A stretch of 64,000 nucleotides of DNA from Terriglobales bacterium (GCA_025980765.1 JAICXB010000002.1:1-64000); one strand, 5' to 3'; numbered from the stretch's first letter, positions 1 through 8,553 are shown. Numbers and translations: made by a program. The notes: generated from the letters alone by a model not told the origin.

Positions 1-197
1 AAGGTCAGGGTAAACTCCACGCGCGCGCCCTCGACAAGCTGCGAACCGGTGTAAAAGAAAACTCCCTGCGCGCTCACGTCGCGAGTTTCGGCCGGCACTT
101 CACGCGCCTGACCATCGGCATAGCGAATCGAGACTGGAAGCTTTAAAGAAAAGCGGCGACTGCTCCGCTGCTCGACTTTGGTGGCTGATGTTGCCAT
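1..197 (-). CDS. PilZ-domain protein (N-terminal part, runs off the window)
   Basis: The minus strand reads from ATG at 197 to the window edge without a stop, giving about 65 residues. They begin MATSATKVEQRSSRRFSLKL and continue with an Arg-rich start, a PVSIRY strand and then DVSAQGVFF. The basic RRF segment followed by a D-x-S-x-x-G-x-x-F strand is the usual layout of the start of a PilZ domain, a family that binds cyclic di-GMP. The C-terminal part lies outside the window, so any fused output domain is unknown. A cyclic di-GMP synthase is encoded at 25.1-26.2 kb, but nothing links the two directly. Confidence 0.72.
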   Translation of the reverse strand, partial: MATSATKVEQRSSRRFSLKLPVSIRYADGQAREVPAETRDVSAQGVFFYTGSQLVEGARVEFTLT

Positions 198-268
198 CGG
201 AGAGACCTCGCGGGGAACGCTAAAAGCATGAGGCCGCCTGCTGGCAAAGTCAAGATTTATCGAGCAGC

Positions 269-2176
269 TCAGGCCGCCGTGGGCTGCTCTGGAGAAGGGT
301 TTGCCGCCCTCTGATTTTGGGAGCGGTCAGCACGGAGTTCCGGGCGGGATTCCGGAAGATCTCCGGGCAAGAACACGGCAAAACAGGTATAGCTTCGGCC
401 CAGACGGTCGTCGCTATGCACGCGGATTCTGCCCCCATGGCGTTCAACAATACCCTGGCTCGCCCATAGTCCAACCCCGCTGCCCTTCTCACCTTTTGTC
501 GTGAAGAACGGCTGGAAAAGCTGGCGTTTTGTTTTCGCCGAGATTCCGGCGCCGCTATCGAGCAATGCTACGAGGACGCCGGTTCGTCCGGTTCCCGCAG
601 GCTCGCGAGCATGTCGAATGTGGATTCGCAGCCGACCGCCGGAAGGCATTGCCTCCACTGCATTGACGATCAGGTTGGTGAACACCTGACGTAACTCGGC
701 AGGAAATCCCGGGATCTCTCCGCTCCAGTCAATTCGCTTCTCGAGACGAATTTTCTGCGCCAGGATTTTCTTGCCGTACAGCAGGGTAACGCCATCGATA
801 AGTTTGGCCACATTTACCGGCACCTTCGATGACGACTGGCGATGAAGCGCCAATGTCTGCTGTGCCACTTCATTCATTCGCCGCAGCTCCTGGTCGACCA
901 GATCGAGCCGCTGGAGCTCAGCGCCCTCCAGTTTTCCGCTCTGCCGGATCAAGTACAGAAGCTGCATCACCGAGTCGAGCGGATTGCGCAGTTCATGCGA
1001 AATGGTGGCGGCGATGCGCCCTGTGGCTGCCATCTTTTCGCTTGCCCGGAGAGTGGCCTCCGCGCGCTTGCGCTCCGAAATGTCGCGAAACATCATCACC
1101 GCGCCGAGCGTCAGGTTATCGCTGATCACCGGGGCTACGGTGTACTCTGTCGTCAGTTTTTCGCCCGCTCCGGTCGTCAATGTTTCTTCCTGCACATTGC
1201 AGGGATGGCCGGCCTGTATTGCAGCCGTCAGGCAACAGGAATTCCCGTCATTCGCGCTACAGCCGGCATGGATGAGAGCGTGAAGTTGTTTGCCCCGTAC
1301 CTGCTCAGAGCTGTAGCCAAGCATGCGCTCGGCGGCCTCGTTCATGTACTGGATTTCACCCGCAGTATTGATGTAACAGACGCCTTCGGTGAGGCTGCCA
1401 AGCACGGCGTGGAAGTGCGAGCGCACCTCGTCCGCCTGTTTTTGCAAGGTGACCTCTGAAGCCATTCCCAGCATCATCGCAGACCCGTCCTCGACGAAGA
1501 GCTTGCCTTTCGCTGAGAGCCAATGGATTTCACCCCTCTGATCGAGAATGCGGTACTCGAGTTCGAACCGCTGATTCAGCGATGCTGCCTCAAACAAAGC
1601 AGTTTGCACCATTTGCCGGTCATCGGGATGAACTCTGACATTGACATAGCTTTCGAGCGCCAACTCCCGAATTTCTTCCTGATCGTTAAGCCCGCTCTCA
1701 CGCGACCAGCGCACAGTATTTTGCTTGAGGTCCCATGCCCAAAACCATATGCGAGCGGCCCGCCGAGCTAGACGAAGCCTCTGGTCATGCTGCAGCAGCT
1801 TTCGTTTTTCGCTTTGCAGACGGCGGATGACTTCGATCAGGACCGCCCCAAACGCCACGTACGCCGCCCAGATCACTAGCCCGGATTCGAAGCCGTAGGC
1901 GTGAGCTGAAATCCGATCCAGGCTGACGAACCAGAGTCGTGCAGCGGTGAGGCCGAGACAAATCCACCCCGGGATTGGGCCACCAATCAGTGCGCTGATC
2001 AGAACTGCACAGACCCCGATCAGGGCTACCGGATGGGCGGTAATTCCCCGCAGCATAGCCTCTGAAAACAGAGCGCCTGCAGCCAGGATGACAGCAATCA
2101 GGTACACTCCGGCAGCTTTGGCGAGGCTAGAAGATCGGCGATGCAGAAATGTCGGCTTGGGAAACTGGGTAGGCAT
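269..2176 (-). CDS. Membrane-bound PAS sensor histidine kinase
   Basis: This 635-residue protein has hydrophobic segments at about 20-120, resembling the DUF4118-type membrane module of sensor kinases. A PAS_3-like domain follows (about 135-250) and then a second PAS domain (about 255-370). The HisKA dimerisation domain has the H box SHELRNPL with the phospho-acceptor at His394. A HATPase domain carries an N box (FTNLIVNAVEAM), a G1 box (DSGAGI) and a G2 box (GSGVGLW). It should autophosphorylate on His394 and pass phosphate to a response regulator. No receiver-domain gene is adjacent; the NtrC-type regulator at 27.8 kb is the only one in the window. The signal sensed is unknown. It lies downstream of panC on the same strand, separated by a 298-bp repeat-rich gap, so it probably has its own promoter. 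Confidence 0.92.
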   Translation of the reverse strand: MPTQFPKPTFLHRRSSSLAKAAGVYLIAVILAAGALFSEAMLRGITAHPVALIGVCAVLISALIGGPIPGWICLGLTAARLWFVSLDRISAHAYGFESGLVIWAAYVAFGAVLIEVIRRLQSEKRKLLQHDQRLRLARRAARIWFWAWDLKQNTVRWSRESGLNDQEEIRELALESYVNVRVHPDDRQMVQTALFEAASLNQRFELEYRILDQRGEIHWLSAKGKLFVEDGSAMMLGMASEVTLQKQADEVRSHFHAVLGSLTEGVCYINTAGEIQYMNEAAERMLGYSSEQVRGKQLHALIHAGCSANDGNSCCLTAAIQAGHPCNVQEETLTTGAGEKLTTEYTVAPVISDNLTLGAVMMFRDISERKRAEATLRASEKMAATGRIAATISHELRNPLDSVMQLLYLIRQSGKLEGAELQRLDLVDQELRRMNEVAQQTLALHRQSSSKVPVNVAKLIDGVTLLYGKKILAQKIRLEKRIDWSGEIPGFPAELRQVFTNLIVNAVEAMPSGGRLRIHIRHAREPAGTGRTGVLVALLDSGAGISAKTKRQLFQPFFTTKGEKGSGVGLWASQGIVERHGGRIRVHSDDRLGRSYTCFAVFLPGDLPESRPELRADRSQNQRAANPSPEQPTAA

Positions 2177-2280
2177 AACGGGAACACTGCGCCGAACCAG
2201 GTCATCGCGATACTGGGGATTGTGATGAGATGTGATAGAGAGGATTCGGGTTGGCGCACTTTGGCGTATCGCAAGTGTTA

Positions 2281-2478
2281 CTTGCTGCTAGCTGCTGGCT
2301 AAAAACCAAAAACAACACCTTTACCACGGATCACGCGGATGACCACGGATCTCACGGATTCATTGTTGCTTTCCAGTATTGTTTCATCCTTACGATCCGT
2401 GCTCATTCAGTGGAATCCGTAGTAAAAGCTGTTGCTTTGCCTGTAGCTACAAGCCAGCAGCCAGTAGCTAGCAGCTAA
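2281..2478. repeat. Nested inverted-repeat element between panC and the histidine kinase
   Basis: The left arm (2281-2299, built from CTGCTAGCTGCTGGC) matches the reverse complement of the right arm at 2452-2478 (GCCAGCAGCCAGTAGCTAGC). Inside these are a second pair of arms built from CACGGAT units (about 2333-2360) and ATCCGT units (about 2396-2421). The right outer arm overlaps the panC stop codon. A similarly built element occurs at 29628-29832. Confidence 0.75.
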
Positions 2479-3317
2479 CCCAGCAGGAGATTGTCGATCA
2501 ATCGAGTGCTGCCGACAAACGCTGCTACGGCAACTAGTGCTGGCTGGCTAATGTTGGCAATAGCCTCGAGCGATGCGGGGTCGACGATTTCGATGTAATC
2601 CAGTCGCACCTCCGGCTCGCTGAGGAGCACCCTGCGGGCAATCTCGATGAGCCGCGCGGAATCGCGCTCGCCGGCCCGCCAGCGGGTTTCCACCTCCCGC
2701 AGAGTTCGCGAGAGCACCAGTGCCTGCTTACGTTCTGCGGCTGAGAGATAGACATTCCGTGAGCTGAGCGCCAGACCATCGCTCTCGCGCACGATGGGGC
2801 ACACGACGATATCTACCGGAAATGCGAGATCGCGCACCATTCGCTGGATGATGGCTGCCTGCGCCGCATCTTTCTGTCCGAAGAACGCGACATTAGGATC
2901 GAGGATGTGAAAGAGCTTGGCGACGACAGTGGTGACGCCGCGAAAGTGTCCAGGACGCGAGTGACCATCGAGGCGCTCGCTGATGCCTTCGGCAATCACC
3001 AACGTGGAGGCGCCGGCTGGGTACATCTCCTCCACCGATGGCGCAAACAGCAGATTGACTTTTTCGCTGATGAGCTTTTCACAGTCGGCATCAAACGTTC
3101 GCGGATATCTCGCTAAGTCTTCGCTCGGGCCAAATTGCGTGGGATTCACAAAAATGGAAACCGCCACATAATCGCAGCGCGCTTTGGCTGCGCGCACCAG
3201 CGAAATGTGTCCGGCGTGCAGCGCTCCCATGGTGGGAACGAAGCCGACGGTTTTGCCTGCTGCTTTCGCCGCCCGCACCGCTGCTCGCGTTTCGGCAATA
3301 GTGGAAACAATCTTCAT
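2475..3317 (-). CDS. panC: Pantothenate synthetase (pantoate--beta-alanine ligase)
   Basis: PanC joins pantoate and beta-alanine using ATP to give pantothenate, AMP and pyrophosphate, the last step of vitamin B5 synthesis in the cytoplasm. The 280-residue length is typical. The N-terminal nucleotide-binding segment PTMGALHAGHISLVRAA contains the HIGH-like GHISL motif. Further family segments are VSIFVNPTQFGPSEDLARYP, FFGQKDAAQAAIIQRM and SSRNVYLSAAER. The start overlaps the end of the upstream phosphoesterase gene by 4 bases, and panB lies just beyond, so the three genes look like one operon. The stop codon lies inside an intergenic repeat arm. Confidence 0.97.
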   Translation of the reverse strand: MKIVSTIAETRAAVRAAKAAGKTVGFVPTMGALHAGHISLVRAAKARCDYVAVSIFVNPTQFGPSEDLARYPRTFDADCEKLISEKVNLLFAPSVEEMYPAGASTLVIAEGISERLDGHSRPGHFRGVTTVVAKLFHILDPNVAFFGQKDAAQAAIIQRMVRDLAFPVDIVVCPIVRESDGLALSSRNVYLSAAERKQALVLSRTLREVETRWRAGERDSARLIEIARRVLLSEPEVRLDYIEIVDPASLEAIANISQPALVAVAAFVGSTRLIDNLLLG

Positions 3318-4144
3318 TTCACAAACGGCTGCTGCGCGAAGTAGATGAATTTTGTCTTCACCTGACCCGAGGGGGAGATCTTATGAATGGCAAAACCTAA
3401 CTTGCTCTTCGGTGACCAGCTCGTAGCCGGCGCGATGTGAAAGGTGAACCCGTCCGCTTCATAGATCGTTCCCTGGTGCCAATGTCCGGCGAGTATGTCC
3501 TTCACCCCAAGCTTGCGCAGCACGTTCAATTCGCGTGTGCGCCAAGGGTCGTGCAGCACCCAGTAGGGCTTGTTGTCCGGCGAAATGCGCTCGGAAGAAC
3601 GGTCCGGAGGTACGTGCTGCACGGCGATCACCGGTCCGGAAAAGTGCAGGCCATTCAGCCATTCCAGCATCTTTTCGGCAGCCTCCCGGTCCTCTTTGGC
3701 CGGCAGTTCCGGTTGTTTCGACTCAAAATGGGAAAAGTTTCCGAGCAACTGCGAATCGACCGCAATGAAGTGAATGCCTTTGATGGTGAAGCTGTAGTAA
3801 TCGTGCTCGAAGACCTTAGCGTAGCGGGAGACAGTCTTGGCCGTGACATCATGATTGCCAGGAACGTAGTACACCGGTGCCTTCACAGCAGCCAGCATCT
3901 CACGGGCCTGCTTCCAGGATTGCTCGAAGTGGTCGCCAATATCGCCGCTAATAATCACTGCATCCAGATGCTGTCGCTGAAGCATCTCGATCGCTTGTTG
4001 CAATCGTTGTTCGCTGCCCGGGTGCCCGGTCATTCCCAGATGCAGATCCGAGAGCTGCGCGATGGTGATGTCGTGATCTGAAGAAGCGCAAAAGCAGAGT
4101 GTTGCGATCAGCAAAACGGGAACGATGAAGAGAGTTTTGAGCAT
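3314..4144 (-). CDS. Exported calcineurin-like metallophosphoesterase
   Basis: This is a metallophosphoesterase of about 276 residues with a hydrophobic N-terminal signal (MLKTLFIVPVLLIATLCFCA). The dinuclear metal site is visible as QLSDLHLGM (D-x-H), SGDIGDHF (GD), YVPGNHDV (GNHD) and AGHWHQGT (GHxH). It probably acts in the periplasm; its substrate cannot be read from sequence. I chose the ATG at 4144 because it opens directly onto the signal peptide. An in-frame GTG at 4168 would add eight residues; neither has a clear Shine-Dalgarno. It sits between panB and panC and overlaps panC by 4 bases, which suggests co-transcription. A role in pantothenate or coenzyme A metabolism is only a guess from position. 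Confidence 0.87.
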   Translation of the reverse strand: MLKTLFIVPVLLIATLCFCASSDHDITIAQLSDLHLGMTGHPGSEQRLQQAIEMLQRQHLDAVIISGDIGDHFEQSWKQAREMLAAVKAPVYYVPGNHDVTAKTVSRYAKVFEHDYYSFTIKGIHFIAVDSQLLGNFSHFESKQPELPAKEDREAAEKMLEWLNGLHFSGPVIAVQHVPPDRSSERISPDNKPYWVLHDPWRTRELNVLRKLGVKDILAGHWHQGTIYEADGFTFHIAPATSWSPKSKLGFAIHKISPSGQVKTKFIYFAQQPFVK

Positions 4145-4184
4145 CGGAACATTTCGGTGTATCGCCACGAATCAAGTAGAGCAT

Positions 4185-4254
4185 GGAGTCGGGCGCCCCC
4201 GCCCGGGGCTTTTTCGCGGGTTGCCGGAAAGCCGCGGCGAACACCCCCGACTCC
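4185..4254. repeat. GC-rich inverted repeat between panB and the phosphoesterase gene
   Basis: GGAGTCGGG at 4185-4193 is repeated in reverse complement as CCCGACTCC at 4246-4254. The enclosed 52 bases are very GC-rich. A transcript could fold here within the presumed panB operon, so it might act as an attenuator or RNA-processing site. No long T run follows on the minus strand, so it is not a classical terminator. Confidence 0.5.
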
Positions 4255-4269
4255 ACTCTGCCCGATGGT

Positions 4270-5163
4270 TTATCTACTCATCGCTCGCTTGCGTTCGCGA
4301 ATGGTTTCAAGCGTGGCCTGCACTTCTTGCGGCAAGTGATAGGACTCGTTGTCTGCCGGAAACCCTTTCGACTCCACATCGGTTTTGAACTGCGCAACGG
4401 CATTTGCGATCAAGGCAGTCGCATCACCGTACTGGCGAACGAATTTTGCCGGCTGCCGGTCCGTCAGGTTGATGAGGTCATGAATGACCAGCACCTGGCC
4501 ATCGCACTCCGGTCCAGCCCCGATCCCGATCGTTGCGCAACCGACTTCTTCGGTGACCATCGCCGCAACTTCACGCGGGATTCCTTCGAGGACGATGGAG
4601 AAGACGCCCGCCCGGTCGAGGGCCACTGCGTCGCGCATCAGTCGCTCGATGGCAGTGATGGTCTTGCCCTGCACGCGGTATCCGCTCATCATGTGCACCG
4701 ATTGCGGCGTGAGTCCGATGTGTCCCATTACGGGAACTTCAGCGTCGAGCAGCCGGTGGACCAGGCCCACCCGCTTCTCTCCGCCTTCAATTTTCACCGC
4801 CTCGGCGCCGCCATCTTTGATAAAACGCGCGGCATTTTTCACTGCAGTTTTCTCATCCAGGTGATACGAGGCGTAGGGCATGTCGGCAATCAGCAGTGCG
4901 CGTTTGACCCCGCGGCGCACGGCACGAACGTGATGCAGCATCTCCTCCATGGTGATAGGCAGCGTGTTCTCATAGCCCAGTACCACCATTGCCAGAGAAT
5001 CGCCGACCAGAATCATGTCGATGCCCGCCTGGTCCACCAGGCGCGAAGTTGCGTAGTCGTAGGCGGTGAGGCAGGTGATTGGCTGATGCTGTTGCTTTTT
5101 CTCTTGTATGGAGCTGAGCGTGACTTTGGCCGCGTCACCGCTCCGTGGCGAGGTGAGACTCAT
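4270..5163 (-). CDS. panB: 3-methyl-2-oxobutanoate hydroxymethyltransferase
   Basis: PanB transfers a hydroxymethyl group from methylene-tetrahydrofolate to alpha-ketoisovalerate to give ketopantoate, the first committed step to pantothenate. The 297-residue length is normal. Characteristic segments are PITCLTAYDYATSRLVDQAG, ILVGDSLAMVVLGYENTLPI (metal-binding Asp), VKIEGG, PVMGHIGLTPQS and IGIGAGPECDGQVLVIHDL. It is the first gene of the panB-phosphoesterase-panC set. The region upstream also faces a plus-strand gene at 5417, so about 250 bases hold divergent promoters. panD and panE are not in the window. Confidence 0.97.
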   Translation of the reverse strand: MSLTSPRSGDAAKVTLSSIQEKKQQHQPITCLTAYDYATSRLVDQAGIDMILVGDSLAMVVLGYENTLPITMEEMLHHVRAVRRGVKRALLIADMPYASYHLDEKTAVKNAARFIKDGGAEAVKIEGGEKRVGLVHRLLDAEVPVMGHIGLTPQSVHMMSGYRVQGKTITAIERLMRDAVALDRAGVFSIVLEGIPREVAAMVTEEVGCATIGIGAGPECDGQVLVIHDLINLTDRQPAKFVRQYGDATALIANAVAQFKTDVESKGFPADNESYHLPQEVQATLETIRERKRAMSR

Positions 5164-5285
5164 ATTTCCTCCAGTGCACCTCCACCTCGGGTGGATAGCG
5201 CCTGTTCCTGCATTTGAGATGCAGACGGGCTGATTTTAGCCGCAATCGCGGAGAAAGCCAAATTACCGCAGACACTCTGGCCGGC

Positions 5286-5310
5286 ATGGACTTTGTGGAC
5301 TGAAGTCCAT
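5286..5310. other. Small hairpin in the panB / 5417 divergent promoter region
   Basis: ATGGACTT (5286-5293) and AAGTCCAT (5303-5310) form a perfect 8-bp inverted repeat around a 9-base loop. It lies between divergently transcribed genes and could be a protein-binding palindrome or an RNA hairpin. Nothing further supports either role. Confidence 0.35.
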
Positions 5311-5416
5311 CTCCTCCCAAAGGGTCCACCGTGTCCACGCAGTGGCGTCGGCTTTCTTGCGCCAGATTGCACAACTGCAGATGCGCTTCTAAACTAGATT
5401 TGAGGCAGATCGCTCA

Positions 5417-5782
5417 TTGAACATAGGACAAACCATCCGGAGCTACATTCTGTGGACCCATCCCCGTGGGGGAATTCACTATGACGTGATGGTCACAGTG
5501 ATCCTGGCCTTTATTTTTCTCACTCCTACCAGCGTCTTCAAGGACCGAACCCCTGTTCGCTGGCCGCGCTCCGGCCAGGTGATAGTCACATCCGATGGCC
5601 ACAACGGGATTATTTGCGAATTGCCGGCATCCGCAGTCGCGTCCGGCGACTCTGATATGCAGAGCGCACTCCAGCGGGCCATTGAGCCGGCTGCCGGACA
5701 AGTACAAATCTCGCGCTATGAAGAAGTTCGTGATAGCTCGGGAAAGCTCGCTGGATACCGCGTTTGGGCGCACCGCTCCTGA
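5417..5782 (+). CDS. Small single-pass membrane protein preceding a LolA-like gene
   Basis: This 121-residue protein has a short N-terminal cytoplasmic part containing WTHPRGGIHYDVM. One membrane helix follows (VMVTVILAFIFLTPTSVF), then a soluble, probably periplasmic, region of about 75 residues. The start is a TTG, with GAGG 11 bases upstream. It is followed after 27 bases by the LolA-like gene on the same strand, so the two probably work together in envelope lipid or lipoprotein traffic. I recognise no catalytic motif and assign no enzymatic function. Confidence 0.75.
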   Translation: MNIGQTIRSYILWTHPRGGIHYDVMVTVILAFIFLTPTSVFKDRTPVRWPRSGQVIVTSDGHNGIICELPASAVASGDSDMQSALQRAIEPAAGQVQISRYEEVRDSSGKLAGYRVWAHRS

Positions 5783-5809
5783 GCGTTAGCTACATACAAA
5801 TCTAATGCG

Positions 5810-6580
5810 ATGATGATCAAGCGATCCTCACATTTCGAATTCAAGAAACTTTCGTTTCTTGCTCCAGTGTTGTTGCTTTCGCTGCTGACGATTTCCCTTG
5901 CAGCCGGGAGTCCCCCAGCTTCCGCTCAGACCGAACGCTCGCCGGGGCAGACAACGGCATCTACGTTGGACGGTGTCTTGAGCCAGATGGACGCAGCCGC
6001 TGCCCAGTTTCGTTCCGCGACTGCCGATTTCGTCTGGGACCAATATCAAAAAGTTGTGAATGAAACCGACACGCAGAAGGGAAAAATCTATTTTCGGCGC
6101 GACGCCAAAGGCAAAGAGACGGAGATGGCCGCCGATATTCAGTCTCCCGAGCCCAAATATCTGCTCTTTTCCGGTGGAAGAATCCAGTTCTACCAGCCCA
6201 GAATTAATCAAGTAAACGAGTACTCTGCCGGCAAGAACCGGGCGGAGGTCGAAAGCTTTCTCGTTCTTGGTTTTGGCGGCAGCGGCCGTGAGTTGCAGCA
6301 GCAGTTCGATGTCAAGTTCGACGGCAATGAAGATGTGGATGGGGTGAAGACCGCAAAGCTGGAGTTAACGCCGAAGGCGCCCAAGGTGAAAAACATGTTT
6401 GAGAAGATCATTCTCTGGGTGGATGCGCCTCGGGGCATCTCATTGAAACAGCAGGCATTTGAGCCGTCTGGAGATTACCGACTTGCTCGCTACAGCAATA
6501 TTAAACTGAACACCAAGATATCCGACGATGTTTTCAAACTTCACACCAGCGGCCATACCAAAACAGTCAAGGGAACGTAG
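5810..6580 (+). CDS. LolA-like outer membrane lipoprotein carrier protein
   Basis: This 256-residue exported protein has a signal peptide ending near SPPASAQ (about residue 40). The mature part fits the LolA fold: an initial helix (DGVLSQMDAAAAQFRSATAD), then strands GKIYFRR, KYLLFSGGRIQFYQPRINQV, VKTAKLELTPK and IILWVDAPRGISLKQQAFEP, and a closing YSNIKLN segment. LolA proteins shuttle lipoproteins from the inner to the outer membrane through the periplasm; related acidobacterial proteins may carry other lipids. The start ATG is at the first of two Met codons (MMIK). It probably forms an operon with the small membrane protein upstream. Confidence 0.85.
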   Translation: MMIKRSSHFEFKKLSFLAPVLLLSLLTISLAAGSPPASAQTERSPGQTTASTLDGVLSQMDAAAAQFRSATADFVWDQYQKVVNETDTQKGKIYFRRDAKGKETEMAADIQSPEPKYLLFSGGRIQFYQPRINQVNEYSAGKNRAEVESFLVLGFGGSGRELQQQFDVKFDGNEDVDGVKTAKLELTPKAPKVKNMFEKIILWVDAPRGISLKQQAFEPSGDYRLARYSNIKLNTKISDDVFKLHTSGHTKTVKGT

Positions 6581-6734
6581 CGGCTCTGGTTGTGAGTGTT
6601 GAAAAATCGGTGACTACCCCAAAAAGTTTCTTTCTCCAGAGTAGATGGGCACCTATACTGGCATTGAAATCGGATTCAATCTGTCGCGTAATTTCCTGCC
6701 GCACCCAGTTTCGCCCAAAAATTAAGGACTGATC

Positions 6735-6953
6735 TTGGCCAGAGTGTTCACTATTCCCGCGATGCCCGATCCTAAACGCCGTCGCGCGCCGCGCATCAGC
6801 GATAAGCGCTACATCGATGGTCAGAAATTGCTTGTGGAAGCTATGAAGTATCTGGCACAAACCGATCCAGAAGCCAACCGCGATGCTATCGGATTGCTCT
6901 CAGAACACTTCCGCACCCAGTTCCGCATGTCCGACCGTCCGATGGCGGACTGA
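6735..6953 (+). CDS. Small basic protein of unknown function
   Basis: This 72-residue protein is basic at its N-terminus (PKRRRAPRISDKRYIDGQKL), with a predicted helical middle (LLVEAMKYLAQTD) and an acidic-to-mixed C-terminus. The start is a TTG at 6735 preceded by AAGGA with 7-base spacing. The internal ATG at 6762 lacks a ribosome binding site, so the TTG start is preferred. I do not recognise the family. Its stop codon is followed at once by a CACGGAG repeat arm. Confidence 0.55.
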   Translation: MARVFTIPAMPDPKRRRAPRISDKRYIDGQKLLVEAMKYLAQTDPEANRDAIGLLSEHFRTQFRMSDRPMAD

Positions 6954-6954
6954 T

Positions 6955-7099
6955 TTCACCACGGAGGCACGGAGAAAAATCGGATAATTTCCCAATTGCT
7001 TTCCGTGCCGCCGATTCCTGCGTTTCAATTACCGAATTTCGAAATTACACAATTACCAAATGTCTTTCTCCGTGCCTCTGTATCTCCATGGTGAAAAAT
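6955..7099. repeat. CACGGAG inverted-repeat pair between convergent genes
   Basis: TTTCACCACGGAGGCACGGA (6955-6974) reappears inverted at 7063-7099 as TTTCTCCGTGCCTCTGTATC followed by TCCATGGTGAAA. About 84 bases separate the arms. The right arm encodes the last dozen or so codons and the approach to the stop of the minus-strand glycosyltransferase. The same family occurs at 23578-23751 and 31520-31646. Confidence 0.8.
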
Positions 7100-8465
7100 T
7101 GATTCCCGCCAGCATCAACACTGCTGGGAAACATTCCAGCGTATAGCGTGGTTCGGGGTTCGCCAGTGTGGCCAGCAGCACAGAGCGGCAGAGGATGAAG
7201 AGCCACAGGATCCCGCTGCCTGGAATTTCGCGTCGGAATGACAGAATCGCTGCGAGCAGGTAAAAAAGATTTATGGCGGCGAGCGCTAACGACATCGCCG
7301 ACTCCTGCCACACGTTTTGGTAATTCCACCAATCGAGTTCGAGGTTGAAAATCTCCGTCCGCGGGCGAAGCCACATGTCGGCCACTCGGGCCAGCGGTAG
7401 TCCGAGGTAGTAGGCAATGGGATGCGCGCGAACACGGTCCTCGGCCAGGGCGGCGAATTGCGCATCGAGCTCCGGGCTGAGCTGTAAAGACTCCTTATAT
7501 TCGCGGATGAGTGCTTCCGTGCGCCGGCGCTGCTGAGTGGAATCGAAGGCGCGATTGGGTATGTCCTTCACATCGACGGCTTCTCCATCAGTACCAGTGG
7601 AGACGTTCCACTCCACATTCATCACTGAGATGAAGTCCACTACCCAGGTCTTGCACCAGCGATTGAACCCTGCGGGAACATACTCCCCAGGCATCTCGGC
7701 ATAAAATGGAGCCAACGGCTGGAATTGATGCAGAGTGCGCCAATTGCGCACAGTCCAAGGTAATAGGGGAAGCAGCGATGCCAGGCCCAGAACAACCATT
7801 GCGACGATGTATTCGCTCTGTCGGAACTCGATTGCCAACCATAGCTGATAGAGGCCAATCGCAATCAGCAGCACTCCGCCGTCCGGGCGAAGATAAATAC
7901 AGGCGGCGAGCGCAAGGCCGGCGACAGTCCAATCGGACAAGGCAAACGTATGCCGCACGTCCCACGGCGGGGCACGCCGCGTCTTCTGCGCGGCGGCAAC
8001 GGCAAAGAGCAGCGCAAGAGCCACGAAAAAAATCTCTAATGTCTCCGGCAATGGCGTAGCGGAGTAGCTGGCAGTGAACGGGCAGAGCGCGGCCAGCACA
8101 AACGCCACCTTCGCCGCGGAGTCAGAGAGCAGCCGGCGGGCCCCGGCAGCAATCACAAAACATGTCAGCAGATCGATAACGAGTTGCACGCGCCCGACGG
8201 CGGCGTAGTGCTCAATTCCAAACAGACGAAAGCAAGCGGCCAGAAATGCCGGATATCCTGGAGTGCGAATATCCACCGGCAACACCGAGCTTCCATCTGT
8301 TACACCATAGATCCCGTGAAGCAGCCAATTCTTGGCAAGGTCACCGTAAATCAGGGAATCGCCCTGAAACAGGAAGTGCCACTTCAGCATGTATCCGCGC
8401 AGCAGGAATCCCAAAATGAGAAAGAGCCCGAAGAAAAGCTTGTTGCGGCGGATCAAAGCGAGCAT
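7053..8465 (-). CDS. Multi-pass membrane glycosyltransferase (GT39/ArnT-like)
   Basis: This 470-residue protein has about ten hydrophobic segments and the N-terminal layout of polyprenyl-phosphate-dependent glycosyltransferases. A first helix (FFGLFLILGFLLRGYML) is followed by a periplasmic loop with GDSLIYGDLAKNWLLHG and DIRTPGYPAFLA, where the acidic residues of the catalytic site usually lie. Such enzymes move a sugar from a lipid carrier to lipid, protein or glycan outside the membrane; the acceptor here is unknown. The last residues (SPWRYRGTEKDIW) are encoded by a CACGGAG repeat arm, so the native C-terminus was probably altered by the repeat. It is divergent from the beta-propeller gene. 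Confidence 0.85.
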   Translation of the reverse strand: MLALIRRNKLFFGLFLILGFLLRGYMLKWHFLFQGDSLIYGDLAKNWLLHGIYGVTDGSSVLPVDIRTPGYPAFLAACFRLFGIEHYAAVGRVQLVIDLLTCFVIAAGARRLLSDSAAKVAFVLAALCPFTASYSATPLPETLEIFFVALALLFAVAAAQKTRRAPPWDVRHTFALSDWTVAGLALAACIYLRPDGGVLLIAIGLYQLWLAIEFRQSEYIVAMVVLGLASLLPLLPWTVRNWRTLHQFQPLAPFYAEMPGEYVPAGFNRWCKTWVVDFISVMNVEWNVSTGTDGEAVDVKDIPNRAFDSTQQRRRTEALIREYKESLQLSPELDAQFAALAEDRVRAHPIAYYLGLPLARVADMWLRPRTEIFNLELDWWNYQNVWQESAMSLALAAINLFYLLAAILSFRREIPGSGILWLFILCRSVLLATLANPEPRYTLECFPAVLMLAGINFSPWRYRGTEKDIW

Positions 8466-8553
8466 GTCTGTAAAATTGATCTTCTTTGCTCGTCTAGCGT
8501 CTCACATCGGAGTTGGCGAGAAGGCCCCAATTTCACAAAGGACAGGAAAAACA

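Noticed and set aside
4183-5217. 344-codon plus-strand frame opposite panB
   Set aside because: It is the antisense of panB, whose conserved motifs are unmistakable. Long antisense frames are common in GC-rich genes.
8389-8553. A longer N-terminus for the beta-propeller protein from ATG 8389
   Set aside because: It overlaps the divergent glycosyltransferase gene and puts the signal peptide about 55 residues inside the protein. The TTG at 8554 has a good ribosome binding site and starts the signal peptide.
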